Shown: piece after piece, positions 34,922-43,547 of the stretch
How positions within the stretch are numbered: the stretch's first letter is position 1
How the letters are laid out: each line of letters begins with the position of its first letter
Assembly (NCBI RefSeq): GCF_002068095.1
Contig: NZ_LWIG01000001.1
Span: 584,903 to 648,902, forward strand
From: Bradyrhizobium sacchari
GTDB lineage: Bacteria > Pseudomonadota > Alphaproteobacteria > Rhizobiales > Xanthobacteraceae
Reading direction: 5' to 3'
Length of the DNA: 64,000 nucleotides
Position numbers and translations under genes: made by a program
The notes under the pieces: model-generated
Database searches by the model: none
Seen by the model: only the letters and a program-made list of their open reading frames with translations
What the model was told of the DNA's origin: nothing

Positions 34922-35008
34922 TGTCATTGCGAGGAGCCCTTGCGACGAAGCAATCCAGACTGCCTCCGCGGAGATAGTCTGGATTGCTTCGCTGCGCTCG
35001 CAATGACG
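34922..35008. repeat. Intergenic palindromic repeat, family A copy 2
   Basis: About 87 bases starting TGTCATTGCGAGGAGCC and ending GCGCTCGCAATGACG, with CAATCCAGACT facing AGTCTGGATTG. It matches the copy at 666-745 in its right arm and general layout. Confidence 0.8.
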
Positions 35009-35126
35009 GGGGAGAGCGCGGGCGCTTCCGCATCCCCCGATTTGCGCCCCGCGTCATCCGATGGCAGGAAGACGCAATAATCAAAAGGCAGCCGCCAGCA
35101 AGATGCGGGCTGCACGGGGAGGATCC

Positions 35127-36707
35127 ATGTCATATCAACAGACCGCCACCGGAATCGTCGGACCCTTCGACGGGCTCGACGTGCCCTGGCTCTTGAGGAT
35201 GCGTGCGGAGGTCCGGCGTGATCATTCGTTCCTGATCTGGGCGCCGTTCGACGCACCGGTGCGGCGCTGGAGCTATGGCGAGTTCCATGAGCGGGTCGGC
35301 GCGCTCGCGGCGGGGCTCGCAGGGCGCGGCGTCAGGCCCGGCGAATATGTGCTCATTCATCTCGACAATTGCATCGAGGCGCTGCTGGCCTGGTTTGCCT
35401 GCGTCGAACTGGGCGCCATCGCCGTCACCACCAACACGCGCTCGGCACCGGCCGAGATCGAATATTTCGCCAATCATTGCGGCGCCGTCGCCGCGATCAC
35501 GCAGCCGGCCTATGCGGAGATCGTCGCGCAGAACTGCCGCAACATCCGCTGGATGGCGGTGACATCGCATGATGCGGGTGCTGCGCCCGCGCAAGCTCTC
35601 TCGCGCGGCGACAGTTTTGAATCGCTGTTTGCCGACAGCGCCGACCGTCCCAGACGCGCGGCAGATCCGCTGGCACCGTGCAGCGTGCAATACACCTCGG
35701 GCACGACATCGCGCCCGAAGGCGGTGCTGTGGACTCATGCCAACGCACTGTGGGGCGCCAAGATCAACGCGGCGCATGAGGACCTCCATGCAGGGGACGT
35801 GCACCAGGCCTATCTGCCGCTGTTCCACACCAATGCGCTGGCCTACTCCATGCTGGCGACGCTGTGGGTCGGCGCCACCTGCGTGATCCAACCGCGCTTC
35901 TCCGCGAGCCGGTTCTGGAGCGTCGCGCGCGAGCACGGCGCGACCTGGACTTCGACCATTCCGTTCTGCATGAAGGCGCTGCTCGAGCAGGAGATCCCGA
36001 AAGACCACAAATTCCGCCTGTGGGGCACCGCGATCAACGAGCCGCCTGCCTTTGCCGCCTTCGGCGTCAAGATGATCGGCTGGTGGGGCATGACCGAGAC
36101 CATCACCCACGGCATCATCGGCGAGGTCGACCAGCCCAACATACCCATGTCGATCGGCCGCGCCGCGCCGGAATATCAGATCCGCATCACCGGCGATGAC
36201 GGCCGGCCGACCGAGGTCGGCGACACCGGCAATCTCGCGATCAAGGGCATTCCCGGCCTGTCGCTGTTTGCCGAGTACCTGCACAACGAGAAAGCCACGC
36301 GCGAAAGCTTCGACGAGCATGGATTCTTCCTCACCGGCGACCGCGTCGAGCGACTGGAAAACGGCTTCATCAAGTTCGGCGACCGCGCCAAGGACATGCT
36401 GAAGGTCGGCGGCGAGAACGTCGCGGCCTCCGAGATCGAGCAGGTGATCGCGCTCGTCCCGGGCGTTCGCGAGGCGGCCGTGGTGGCGAAGAAGCACCCG
36501 ATGCTGGACGAGGTGCCGGTCGTCTTCATCATCCCGCATGGCGGCGTCGCGGCTGCGCAGCCCGACCTGCATGACCGCGTGATGGCCGCCTGCCGCAAGG
36601 GCCTCGCCGACTTCAAGGTGCCGCGCGAGATCAGGCTCGTCGACGACATGCCACGCTCGACGCTGGAGAAGGTGGCGAAGGCGGAGCTACGGAAGATGGT
36701 GGGGTGA
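35127..36707 (+). CDS. AMP-dependent acyl-CoA synthetase/ligase
   Basis: A 526-residue adenylate-forming enzyme that activates a carboxylic acid as acyl-AMP and then acyl-CoA. The phosphate loop 'VQYTSGTTSRPKAVLWTH' is near residues 188-205; 'GWWGMTETI' is the adenine motif; 'GDRV' and 'KVGGENVAASEIEQVI' mark the hinge and C-terminal domain; and Lys in 'RSTLEKVAKAELRK' is the catalytic lysine. It resembles CaiC or medium-chain ligases, but the substrate cannot be set. GGGGAGGA lies 5 bases before the ATG at 35127. A VOC gene precedes it in the same direction, separated by repeat A. Confidence 0.93.
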   Translation: MSYQQTATGIVGPFDGLDVPWLLRMRAEVRRDHSFLIWAPFDAPVRRWSYGEFHERVGALAAGLAGRGVRPGEYVLIHLDNCIEALLAWFACVELGAIAVTTNTRSAPAEIEYFANHCGAVAAITQPAYAEIVAQNCRNIRWMAVTSHDAGAAPAQALSRGDSFESLFADSADRPRRAADPLAPCSVQYTSGTTSRPKAVLWTHANALWGAKINAAHEDLHAGDVHQAYLPLFHTNALAYSMLATLWVGATCVIQPRFSASRFWSVAREHGATWTSTIPFCMKALLEQEIPKDHKFRLWGTAINEPPAFAAFGVKMIGWWGMTETITHGIIGEVDQPNIPMSIGRAAPEYQIRITGDDGRPTEVGDTGNLAIKGIPGLSLFAEYLHNEKATRESFDEHGFFLTGDRVERLENGFIKFGDRAKDMLKVGGENVAASEIEQVIALVPGVREAAVVAKKHPMLDEVPVVFIIPHGGVAAAQPDLHDRVMAACRKGLADFKVPREIRLVDDMPRSTLEKVAKAELRKMVG

Positions 36708-36716
36708 GTGAGTGAT

Positions 36717-36797
36717 GTCATTCCGGGGCAACGCGCAGCGTTGAACCCGGAATCTCGAGATTCCGGGTTCGATGCTTCGCATCGCCCCGGAATGACG
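36717..36797. repeat. Intergenic palindromic repeat, family B copy 2
   Basis: An 81-base inverted repeat from GTCATTCCGGGGCAA to CGCCCCGGAATGACG with the centre CCCGGAATCTCGAGATTCCGGG. It separates the convergent ligase and HD-GYP genes and could end transcription from both sides. Confidence 0.85.
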
Positions 36798-36807
36798 GAT
36801 GAGATTA

Positions 36808-37902
36808 TCAGAACGACCCCAGCGCCACCGGGCGGAACGCCTGGAGCAGCTGCTGGTCGAGCTTGCCGCCCATGCCTTCCATCATGGTGAAGGCGCGGGA
36901 GTGGGTGAAGGGCATGCGGTAGGCGCGCTTCTCCACCAGGGCGGCGTAGATGTCGACGATCGTCGTCAGGCGCACGATGTCGCTGATCTGGTTCGATGAC
37001 AGGCCGTTCGGATAGCCCGAGCCGTCGAGGAATTCGTGGTGATGCAGCACGACATCCAGCATCTCCGGCGGGAAGCCGCCTTGGGCCGCGAGCGCGTCAT
37101 AGCCGCGGCGCGGATGCTGGCGGACCTCGGCCATCTCCTCGTCGGTGAGCCTGCCCGGCTTGTCGAGCAGCGCGGAGGGAACGAAGGCCTTGCCGACGTC
37201 GTGCAGCAGCGCGGCACGGGTCAGGCGGCGCTGGTCGTCCTCGCGCATGCCGAGATGCTGTGCGAACGAAACTGCAAAGCCGGTGACGAACAGGCAGTGA
37301 CGATAGCTGCCGACATGGTGGCAGCCAACCGTGGTGAGCCATTCGCGCAGCGAGGAATGCTTGATCGCCTTCAGGATCTTGCTCTCGGCGGCGATGACGT
37401 CGTCGAAGGTCAGGGGCACGCCGAGCGGAAGCTTCTCGAACATCTTCTTCAGCACCGCATGCGCCGCCTCGACGCCGCGATTGAGCGTCTTGCCGCGATC
37501 GGTCGCGTCATAGGTGGCGGTGTCGGGGAACGCGGCGCGGATGCGCTGGAGGATGGCGTCGGGCTGCAGCGGGCGCGAGATCGTGTCGGTGGCGCCGAGC
37601 GCCCAGGCCTGCATGGTACCGTGATGCAGGGCGTCCGCGAGCACGAACAGCCGCGGCATCGAGCGATAGGCATCGCCGCGCAGCTTGTTGCGCACCCGCT
37701 GCACGCTCTCGGGCGAGCGCAGGTTGATGTCGACGACGAGGCCGGAGAGATCGCGCGACGGCTGCTCGGGGATGTCCTGGGTGGTCACCGTCGAGACCTC
37801 GCCGACCGCCTTCAGGATGCTGGCGAGCTCGGTGCTCTCGTCACTCCGGTCGGAGGCGAGCAGAAGCCGGCGTTTGGCAGTGGTTTTGGCTGGCGCGTTC
37901 AT
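36808..37902 (-). CDS. HD-GYP domain protein with receiver-like N terminus
   Basis: A 364-residue protein. Residues about 10-120 form a receiver-like fold ('RRLLLASDRSDESTELASILKAVG', 'GLVVDINLRSPES', 'GATDTISRPLQPDAIL') in which the usual conserved Lys is Arg, so classical phosphorylation is doubtful. The HD-GYP part follows with 'GCHHVGSYRHC', 'AALLHDVGKAFVP', 'RQHPRRGYDAL', 'VLHHHEFLDGSGYPNGL' and 'DIYAALVEKRAYR'; the metal-binding His/Asp set and GYP are intact, so c-di-GMP hydrolysis is probable. GGGGAA precedes the ATG at 37902. It adds a third c-di-GMP enzyme to this window. Confidence 0.9.
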   Translation of the reverse strand: MNAPAKTTAKRRLLLASDRSDESTELASILKAVGEVSTVTTQDIPEQPSRDLSGLVVDINLRSPESVQRVRNKLRGDAYRSMPRLFVLADALHHGTMQAWALGATDTISRPLQPDAILQRIRAAFPDTATYDATDRGKTLNRGVEAAHAVLKKMFEKLPLGVPLTFDDVIAAESKILKAIKHSSLREWLTTVGCHHVGSYRHCLFVTGFAVSFAQHLGMREDDQRRLTRAALLHDVGKAFVPSALLDKPGRLTDEEMAEVRQHPRRGYDALAAQGGFPPEMLDVVLHHHEFLDGSGYPNGLSSNQISDIVRLTTIVDIYAALVEKRAYRMPFTHSRAFTMMEGMGGKLDQQLLQAFRPVALGSF

Positions 37903-38222
37903 GGCTTCCCCAAAGCACGGGACTGGATTTGGCATCAGCCTAAGCCGGATCAGGTTCTCTGGCCCTTAAGAGGCGTGCTCAATGGAACCCTTCGCAATTG
38001 CGCGCAATTTTACCGGACTCGAGCTCCGGGAACTGAACAAACAAGACCACGAAAACAACCCCATGCACAGTAGAACGGCCATTGAAAATGCTGGGCTTTT
38101 TCGCAGTGCGCGGCGCGGCCGGAGCGGGGCTATCGGGATACATCGGGCCCATGCGCAAGGGCATGTCGCGCGACCGAAATCATCCCGGCTAGAATGAAGC
38201 GGAAACAAGCAGGGCGGAAACA
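37903..38222. other. Divergent intergenic region
   Basis: About 320 bases between the divergent HD-GYP and alpha/beta-hydrolase genes. It is less GC-rich around 37980-38080 and must hold both promoters, but I could not place them reliably. No gene or strong repeat is seen. Confidence 0.5.
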
Positions 38223-38987
38223 ATGCCTGGGATCAATCGGGACGGCGTCCGGATCTACTATGAGGTTCACGGCGAAGGTCCGCCGTTGCTGCTGACCCAC
38301 GGCTACTCCTCGACCTCGGCGATGTGGCATGGCCAGGTCGATGCGCTCGCGAAGCACCACAAGTTGATCCTTTGGGACATGCGCGGCCACGGCCAGTCCG
38401 ACTATCCCGATGATCCCGCGGCCTACAGCGAAGCGCTCACGGTCGGCGACATGGCGGCGATCCTCGATGCCGTCGGCGCGACACGTGCCGTCATCGGCGG
38501 TCTGTCGCTTGGCGGCTACATGTCGCTCGCCTTCTATCGCGCGTATCCGCAACGCGCTCGCGCGCTGCTGATCATCGACACCGGCCCCGGCTTCAAGAAG
38601 GATGATGCGCGCAAGGCCTGGAACGCGCGGGCGCTGGCCACCGCCGACAGGCTCGACCGCGAAGGCCTTGACATGCTGAAATCCGCAACGCGCGAGCGCG
38701 CGACGGCGAGCCATCGCAACGCCAAGGGGCTTGCTATGGCCGCGCGCGGCATGCTGACCCAGCGCGATGCGCGCGTGATCGAGTTGCTTCCCGACATCAA
38801 GGTGCCCTCGCTGGTCGTGGTCGGCGCCGACGACACACCATTCCTCGCCGCGTCCGACTACATGGCAGCCAAAATCCCGGGCGCGCAAAAGGTCGTGATC
38901 CCCGCCGCCGGGCACGCCGTCAACATCGATCAGCCCCAGGCTTTTGTTGACGCGGTCGCGCCTTTCCTGAAGAACTTGCCGGGATAG
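38223..38987 (+). CDS. Alpha/beta-hydrolase
   Basis: A 254-residue hydrolase. 'PPLLLTHGYSSTSAMW' gives the oxyanion-hole HG motif, the nucleophile is Ser95 in 'GGLSLGGYM', the acid Asp lies in 'VVVGADDTPF', and His in 'PAAGHAVNIDQPQ' completes the triad. It resembles 3-oxoadipate enol-lactonase-like esterases; the substrate is unknown. 'GGGCGGA' precedes the ATG. It is followed 19 bases later by a small exported protein in the same direction. Confidence 0.9.
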   Translation: MPGINRDGVRIYYEVHGEGPPLLLTHGYSSTSAMWHGQVDALAKHHKLILWDMRGHGQSDYPDDPAAYSEALTVGDMAAILDAVGATRAVIGGLSLGGYMSLAFYRAYPQRARALLIIDTGPGFKKDDARKAWNARALATADRLDREGLDMLKSATRERATASHRNAKGLAMAARGMLTQRDARVIELLPDIKVPSLVVVGADDTPFLAASDYMAAKIPGAQKVVIPAAGHAVNIDQPQAFVDAVAPFLKNLPG

Positions 38988-39006
38988 GCCAGAAGGATGT
39001 TGGGCA

Positions 39007-39342
39007 ATGAAGCGGGCGATGGTGGTTGCGGGCGCGGTGTTGCTGTCGATGTCTGCGCAGGCCGAGCCGTTCGGCACCGTGCCGCCGCGCCAGCCTTTCG
39101 TCACCACCTTGTCGAACAACACGCCGCTCGCCTTCGGCATGGATGCCGAGCAGACCGCTCGCGCTCTCGGGCAGCCGCTGCAATATGTGCGCGGGCGTCC
39201 CGGCAACGAGATCTATCTCGCGCTACGCAATCTCGGCGGCAGCGGATTGATCCCCTACCGCCACCGCCTGTTCCTGCAATTCCGCCACGGGCGGCTGGCG
39301 GGATGGAAAGAGGACTATGGCGAGAACTGGATGTGGGAGTAG
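39007..39342 (+). CDS. Small exported protein of unknown function
   Basis: A 111-residue protein with signal peptide 'MVVAGAVLLSMSAQA' cut before 'EPFGT'. The mature part contains 'LAFGMDAEQTARALGQPLQYVRGRPGNEIYLAL' and ends 'RHRLFLQFRHGRLAGWKEDYGENW', which has the feel of an SmpA/OmlA-like or PepSY-like small beta-sheet domain. I cannot name a family. It is 19 bases downstream of the hydrolase gene and probably co-transcribed. Confidence 0.7.
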   Translation: MKRAMVVAGAVLLSMSAQAEPFGTVPPRQPFVTTLSNNTPLAFGMDAEQTARALGQPLQYVRGRPGNEIYLALRNLGGSGLIPYRHRLFLQFRHGRLAGWKEDYGENWMWE

Positions 39343-39351
39343 GTGCTGACG

Positions 39352-39462
39352 CTCATCCTGAGGAGCTTGCGCAGCAAGCGTCTCCAAGGATGAAGGCCCG
39401 GCTGCTGCATCTCGGCCTTTCATCCTTCGAGACGCGCGCGAAGGCGCGCTCCTCAGGATGAG
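39352..39462. repeat. Intergenic palindromic repeat, family C copy 1
   Basis: Starts CTCATCCTGAGGAGC and ends GCTCCTCAGGATGAG, with internal hairpins GCTTGCGCAGCAAGC and GCGCGCGAAGGCGCGC. A related copy lies at about 57400-57528. Confidence 0.8.
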
Positions 39463-39504
39463 GGGATAGATTGGATTGACGGCCAACCAAGAAGGACAAC
39501 CCGC

Positions 39505-40176
39505 GTGGGACAAGACATCAAACTGACGGCTTCCGACAATTTCCAGCTCGGCGCCTATCGCGCCGATCCTGCGGGCGGGGCGAAGGGCGCCGTAGTGGTG
39601 ATCCAGGAGATCTTTGGCGTCAACCATCACATCCGCTCGGTCTGCGATCGCCTCGCCACTGAAGGCTATGTGGCGATCGCACCGTCGATCTTCGACCGCA
39701 CCTCGCCGAACTTCCAGTCCGGCTACACGCCCGACGAGATCGCCGAAGCACGCAAGTTCGTTGCCAATCCGGACTGGGCCGCGATGCTGCGCGACACGCA
39801 AGCCGCGATCGATGCGGTGAAGAGCATCGGCCCGGTGGGTATCATCGGCTTTTGTCTCGGCGGCAGCATCGCTTTTGTCGCGGCGACGCGATTGTCGGGG
39901 CTGAAGGCCGCGATCGGCTATTACGGCGGCGCGGTCGTGCGCTTTGCCGACGAGACACCGAAGGTTCCGACGCAGCTGCATTTCGGCGAGAAGGACACCG
40001 GCATCCCGCTGACCGACGTCGAAACGATCAAGACCAGGCGGCCGGACGTCGAGGTCTTCATCTATTCCGGCGCCCAGCACGGCTTCCATTGCGACGAGCG
40101 GCCGAGCTATGACAAGGCGAGCTCCGACATCGCCTGGCCGCGCAGCATGGAATTTTTCGCGAAGCATTTGAGATAG
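39505..40176 (+). CDS. Dienelactone hydrolase-family protein
   Basis: A 223-residue alpha/beta-hydrolase with a Cys nucleophile, Cys117, in 'GIIGFCLGGSIAF', Asp in 'FGEKDTGIPL' and His in 'GAQHGFHCDER'; the Cys-Asp-His triad defines the dienelactone hydrolase family. 'VVVIQEIFGVNHHIRSVCDRLA' carries the conserved Glu that activates the Cys. In aromatic degradation such enzymes open 4-carboxymethylene-butenolide, but many paralogues have other roles. GTG start, with AAGGA about 10 bases upstream. Confidence 0.92.
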   Translation: MGQDIKLTASDNFQLGAYRADPAGGAKGAVVVIQEIFGVNHHIRSVCDRLATEGYVAIAPSIFDRTSPNFQSGYTPDEIAEARKFVANPDWAAMLRDTQAAIDAVKSIGPVGIIGFCLGGSIAFVAATRLSGLKAAIGYYGGAVVRFADETPKVPTQLHFGEKDTGIPLTDVETIKTRRPDVEVFIYSGAQHGFHCDERPSYDKASSDIAWPRSMEFFAKHLR

Positions 40177-40195
40177 CGCGCGTCTCTCTCCGCTT

Positions 40196-40298
40196 GTCAT
40201 TCCGGGGCGCGACGAAGTCGCGAGCCCGGAAGCCATAACCCGAGTTCGTGGTTATGGATTGCGGGCCTGCACCGCTTCGCGGCGCATCCCGGAATGAA
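40196..40298. repeat. Intergenic palindromic repeat, family B copy 3
   Basis: Starts GTCATTCCGGGGCGCGA and ends GCGCATCCCGGAATGA, with CATAACCCGAG and GTGGTTATGG near the centre. It follows the dienelactone hydrolase gene by about 20 bases. Confidence 0.75.
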
Positions 40299-40395
40299 GG
40301 AGCGAAGGTGCGCCGCCGGTCAAGCAGGAATCGGGTGGCTGCATCATGGCGCGCGGCGATAGAGCTGGCCGATCAACTCACGCCGGGAGATCGCC

Positions 40396-40878
40396 ATGCA
40401 GCAGGCCGATACAAACCTCGTCATCCGCAATCCGTTCGGAACCATGGACGTTCCGGCGCCCAATGACTCCGAGGTGATGGACTATGCCGCTTCCACCGCG
40501 CTTGCCGGTGATGCCGCCGACGTCAACGCGGCGCAATGGGCGTCCGTTGCCGCATCATCCGATCCACTCGAAGGCATCTGGGCGAGCCGCTGGAACGGTG
40601 GTGCCGATCCGACCATTGCGGGTGATACGCCGGAGACGTGGAAAGAGGGACGCGCTGAAGTTCGGATCACGGGCGATCGCATCTACCTGCGGTTTGATTG
40701 GGACCATGGCCGCCGGCACGGGCTGATCGATGCTACGCGCGAAGACACCGGCCGGCTGGTCGGCAAGTACATCAACCTGACCAACCCTGCGATCATGCGG
40801 CCGTGGGTCGGGCGCGTGGTCGATGCCCGCAGGATCGACGGATGCTTTCCGAATGGACGGCTGGATTTCAGGCGGTGA
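40396..40878 (+). CDS. Hypothetical protein, 160 aa
   Basis: A soluble protein without signal peptide or recognised domain. The N-terminal 60 residues are Ala/Asp-rich and probably disordered ('PAPNDSEVMDYAAST'); the rest is a likely beta-sheet domain with 'LEGIWASRWNGGADP', 'VRITGDRIYLRFDWDHGRRHGLIDATRE' and 'LVGKYINLTNP', reminiscent of a small ligand-binding barrel. GGGAGA precedes the ATG. Flanked on both sides by family B repeats. Function unknown. Confidence 0.7.
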   Translation: MQQADTNLVIRNPFGTMDVPAPNDSEVMDYAASTALAGDAADVNAAQWASVAASSDPLEGIWASRWNGGADPTIAGDTPETWKEGRAEVRITGDRIYLRFDWDHGRRHGLIDATREDTGRLVGKYINLTNPAIMRPWVGRVVDARRIDGCFPNGRLDFRR

Positions 40879-40909
40879 GAGCGGACGTGGCGCGCCCCCT
40901 CTCTCTTCT

Positions 40910-41016
40910 CGTCATTCCGGGATTCGCCGCAAGGCGCAGGCCCGGAATCCATGGGGCGTCAGAGTTGGAGGCACGATGGATTCCGGGCTCGCGCTTACGC
41001 GCGCCCCGGAATGACG
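40910..41016. repeat. Intergenic palindromic repeat, family B copy 4
   Basis: Starts CGTCATTCCGGGATTCG and ends GCGCCCCGGAATGACG; the inner arms CCCGGAATCCATGG and CGATGGATTCCGGG also pair. It lies between two convergent genes. Confidence 0.8.
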
Positions 41017-41040
41017 AGGGGAGAGAGTTGGGCTCTGGCC

Positions 41041-41775
41041 TCAGAACCAGCGCTCGCCGACGAACACGGTGTCGCCCGGCGCCAAGGGTGTGCCGAGCGG
41101 CACCACGGCGCGCATGGAGCCGCCGGCCTCGCTGTGCGTCACGGTGACCACATCGCGCTTGGCGCGCGGCGAGAAGCCGCCGGCAATCGCAACGGCGCTT
41201 TCGACCGTCATGTTCGGCACATAAGGATACTGGCCCGGCGCGGAGACTTCCCCGAGGATGAAGAACGGACGATAGGTGTCGATCTCGACGGCGACCGAGG
41301 GTTCGCGGATGTAGCCGTTGCGCAGGCGCGCCGCGATCTCGCCGGCCAGCCCTGCGGTGGTGCGGCCGCGCGCGGGCACCGCGCCGATCAGCGGCATGGT
41401 GATGGAGCCGCCAGCATCGATCGCGTAACTGTTGGTGAGACCTTCCTGGCCGTAGACCACGACGCGGAGCTTGTCGCCGGCGTCGAGATGATAGGAGGCG
41501 TCGTAACGCCCCTGCGCCGCCATCGGGGCGGCGTAGCCGACCGGCATGGGCGCGGGCGCGGAGGCAAAGGAGTTGCGCAGCGCGCCGATGGCGCCGCCGC
41601 CGTCGGCGACGACAACCGGCTGCGGCGCGCTATAGGGCTGGCCATAGGCCATCGCGTCGAGATCGGGGCGGGGCTGCACCATGGCGACGGGACCGGCGGT
41701 CTGCATGCAGCCGCCCAGGGTCAGCGCGGCGGACGCTGCCAAGATCGACCATCGAAACGCGCGTGCAACCGGCAC
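41041..41775 (-). CDS. Polysaccharide biosynthesis/export lipoprotein (Wza-like)
   Basis: A 244-residue outer-membrane lipoprotein. The signal 'ILAASAALTLGGC' ends in a lipobox with Cys23. After a Pro/Ala-rich linker comes the poly-export domain 'YHLDAGDKLRVVVYGQEGLTNSYAIDAGGSITMPLIGAV' and a SLBB-like segment 'RPFFILGEVSAPGQYPYVPNMTVESAVAIAGGF'. Such proteins form the channel for capsule or exopolysaccharide export. No glycosyltransferase or kinase partner is nearby, so it is an orphan copy in this window. Confidence 0.9.
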   Translation of the reverse strand: MPVARAFRWSILAASAALTLGGCMQTAGPVAMVQPRPDLDAMAYGQPYSAPQPVVVADGGGAIGALRNSFASAPAPMPVGYAAPMAAQGRYDASYHLDAGDKLRVVVYGQEGLTNSYAIDAGGSITMPLIGAVPARGRTTAGLAGEIAARLRNGYIREPSVAVEIDTYRPFFILGEVSAPGQYPYVPNMTVESAVAIAGGFSPRAKRDVVTVTHSEAGGSMRAVVPLGTPLAPGDTVFVGERWF

Positions 41776-41866
41776 CGGACCTATCCCTCGAAACGAGACG
41801 GCTCCAGTGATGCACCGGTTATGGTTAATAAAGCGTTGAGCTGGGGCCGCCGCTCCGCTACCGCGT

Positions 41867-41982
41867 CGTCATCCCGGGGCGTCGCGATAGCGACGACCCC
41901 GGAATCCAGAGATTGTGGCGCGCGCTTCCCAGGTGCGCGATTGCGCACCGTAGTTCGCGCTGGCGCGCGCCCCGGAACGACG
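41867..41982. repeat. Intergenic palindromic repeat, family B copy 5
   Basis: Starts CGTCATCCCGGGGCGTC and ends GCGCCCCGGAACGACG, with further internal pairing GTGCGCGATTGCGCAC. It lies between the Wza-like gene and msrA. Confidence 0.75.
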
Positions 41983-41993
41983 GACCGAGACGA

Positions 41994-42650
41994 CTACGCG
42001 CTCACGCCGACGCCGATCGGGCAGGACACGCCGGTACCGCCGAGGCCGCAATAGCCGGCGGGGTTCTTCGCCAGATATTGCTGATGATAGTCCTCGGCGA
42101 AATAGAACGCGCCGGCGGGCGCGATCTCGGTGGTGATGGCACCGAGCCCCTTTGCGGCAAGCGCCTTCTGGTAAAGCGCCTTCGACTCGTCGGCCGCCTT
42201 CTTCTGCGCATCCGAGTAAGTGTAGATCGCGCTTCGGTACTGCGTGCCGACGTCGTTGCCCTGACGCATGCCCTGCGTCGGGTTATGGCTCTCCCAGAAC
42301 GTCTTCAGAAGCTTCTCGTAAGAGATCTTCTTCGGATCGAACACGACCAGCACCACTTCGGTGTGGGCGGTGCGGCCCGAGCAGACTTCTTCATAGGTCG
42401 GGTTCGGCGTGTGGCCGCCGGCATAGCCGACGGCAGTCGTGTAAATGCCGTCGCCGAGCTGCCAGAACTTGCGCTCGGCGCCCCAGAAACAGCCAAGCCC
42501 GAACACCGCCTGCTCGAGGCCAGCGGGGTAAGGCGGCTGCAATTTGCTGCCGTTGACGAAATGAATGGTCGCGGTCGGGATGGCTTGCGCACGGCCGGAC
42601 AGCGCTTCAGCTGCGCTCGGCAATGCGGTGGTCTTGCGCATGAACAGCAT
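41994..42650 (-). CDS. msrA: Peptide-methionine (S)-S-oxide reductase
   Basis: A 218-residue repair enzyme that reduces the S form of methionine sulfoxide in proteins. Catalytic Cys54 lies in 'GLGCFWGAE', followed by '[29 protein letters not shown]' and '[22 protein letters not shown]', all MsrA signatures. A Cys near the C terminus ('[15 protein letters not shown]') can act as the resolving Cys for thioredoxin recycling. No signal peptide, so cytosolic. Confidence 0.96.
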   Translation of the reverse strand: MLFMRKTTALPSAAEALSGRAQAIPTATIHFVNGSKLQPPYPAGLEQAVFGLGCFWGAERKFWQLGDGIYTTAVGYAGGHTPNPTYEEVCSGRTAHTEVVLVVFDPKKISYEKLLKTFWESHNPTQGMRQGNDVGTQYRSAIYTYSDAQKKAADESKALYQKALAAKGLGAITTEIAPAGAFYFAEDYHQQYLAKNPAGYCGLGGTGVSCPIGVGVSA

Positions 42651-42782
42651 GATCGGATCTCCGAAACGAGCTGTGCGTCGCGTGAGCCAGTTGCTCAGGC
42701 GGCGTGCTCGCGATCAGGTGGGAATATAGGTCTTTACGCACGAAGGGGCAGCCTTGTTACGCCGCGCCCAGTGCGGTGCTTC

Positions 42783-42858
42783 AATCCCGGCGCGAAAGAT
42801 CAATCCCGGCGGGAATTGAAAGATTAATCCCGGCGGGAATTGAAAGATCAATCCCGGG
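42783..42858. repeat. Short tandem repeat, 24-base unit
   Basis: Two full 24-base copies at 42802-42825 and 42826-42849 (each AATCCCGGCGGGAATTG then AAAGATT or AAAGATC), a shortened copy at 42783-42801 and a partial one from 42850. Each unit contains the palindrome ATTCCCGCCGGGAT in reverse, so single copies can form hairpins. The last copy runs into the stop codon of the minus-strand membrane-protein gene. Confidence 0.85.
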
Positions 42859-43165
42859 AATAGCCGATCAGCGGCTTGCGCGGCCGGAACAGGATCATCA
42901 GGAGAATGCCCACAAGGCCGAGAACGGCAAAGACCGGCTGGTCCAGCACGAGGCGGATCACCGAGGTCCAGAGCCAGGGCGCCTTGGCCTCGACCCAGGT
43001 CCGGAACGCGGTCTGGCTCGTCTGGTTGATGTCGTTCCAGAATTGGCCAAACCGGGTGAACCGCAGGGTCTGGTCGGCGACCCAGCGGGCGCCGTCATAG
43101 ACCATGAAGATGAACCCGCCGGCGAGCAGCAACAGCCCAATCAGTCGGAAAAAGCCGCGGATCAT
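42848..43165 (-). CDS. Small membrane protein of unknown function
   Basis: A 105-residue protein with a first hydrophobic helix ('LIGLLLLAGGFIFMVYDGARWVA'), a polar middle with several Trp and aromatic residues ('FTRFGQFWNDINQTSQTAF', 'WVEAKAPWLWTSV') and a second helix ('FAVLGLVGILLMILF') followed by 'RPRKPLIGYSRD'. Two-pass topology is likely. I do not recognise it with confidence. It lies upstream of and divergent to rpsT. Confidence 0.75.
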   Translation of the reverse strand: MIRGFFRLIGLLLLAGGFIFMVYDGARWVADQTLRFTRFGQFWNDINQTSQTAFRTWVEAKAPWLWTSVIRLVLDQPVFAVLGLVGILLMILFRPRKPLIGYSRD

Positions 43166-43331
43166 GCCTCACCCTATACGCTCGTCCGGTCGGACGGGCC
43201 CAAGAAACGCCGACTAAACGCCGACGAGACGCCGCCAGCCAATAGCCGGGAGGCGGCAGAAATTCAACCTCTTCAGGGCGTTACGGCCCGCGTCTGGCCC
43301 GCCTGAGGCCGGTTTTCCGGCCCGGAAAGCG

Positions 43332-43360
43332 TTGACGGTGCCGCCGACCCTCTCTATAAG
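43332..43360 (+). promoter_or_regulatory. Promoter of rpsT
   Basis: TTGACG at 43332-43337 and TATAAG at 43355-43360 are separated by exactly 17 bases, a near-consensus housekeeping promoter. Transcription from about 43367 gives a leader of roughly 180 bases before the rpsT ATG, long enough for autoregulation by S20, which is known in enterobacteria. Confidence 0.75.
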
Positions 43361-43547
43361 GGCGCCAACTGGCGGCGGGCGCAATCCTGCCGCCGCTGTT
43401 CTTTGAGCAGTTGCAGGCTCTTTAGGCCTCATGTTCCGGGAACGGCCCGCAACCGAACACCCTAAATCCGAGCGTCGATTCCGCGGTCAAGCAAGCCGGC
43501 GCTACCCGACCAAGACGCGACCGGTACCCGCAAAGGATATTGAGACC

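Noticed and set aside
42783-42858. CRISPR array
   Set aside because: The units are contiguous, without spacers, and no cas genes are present.
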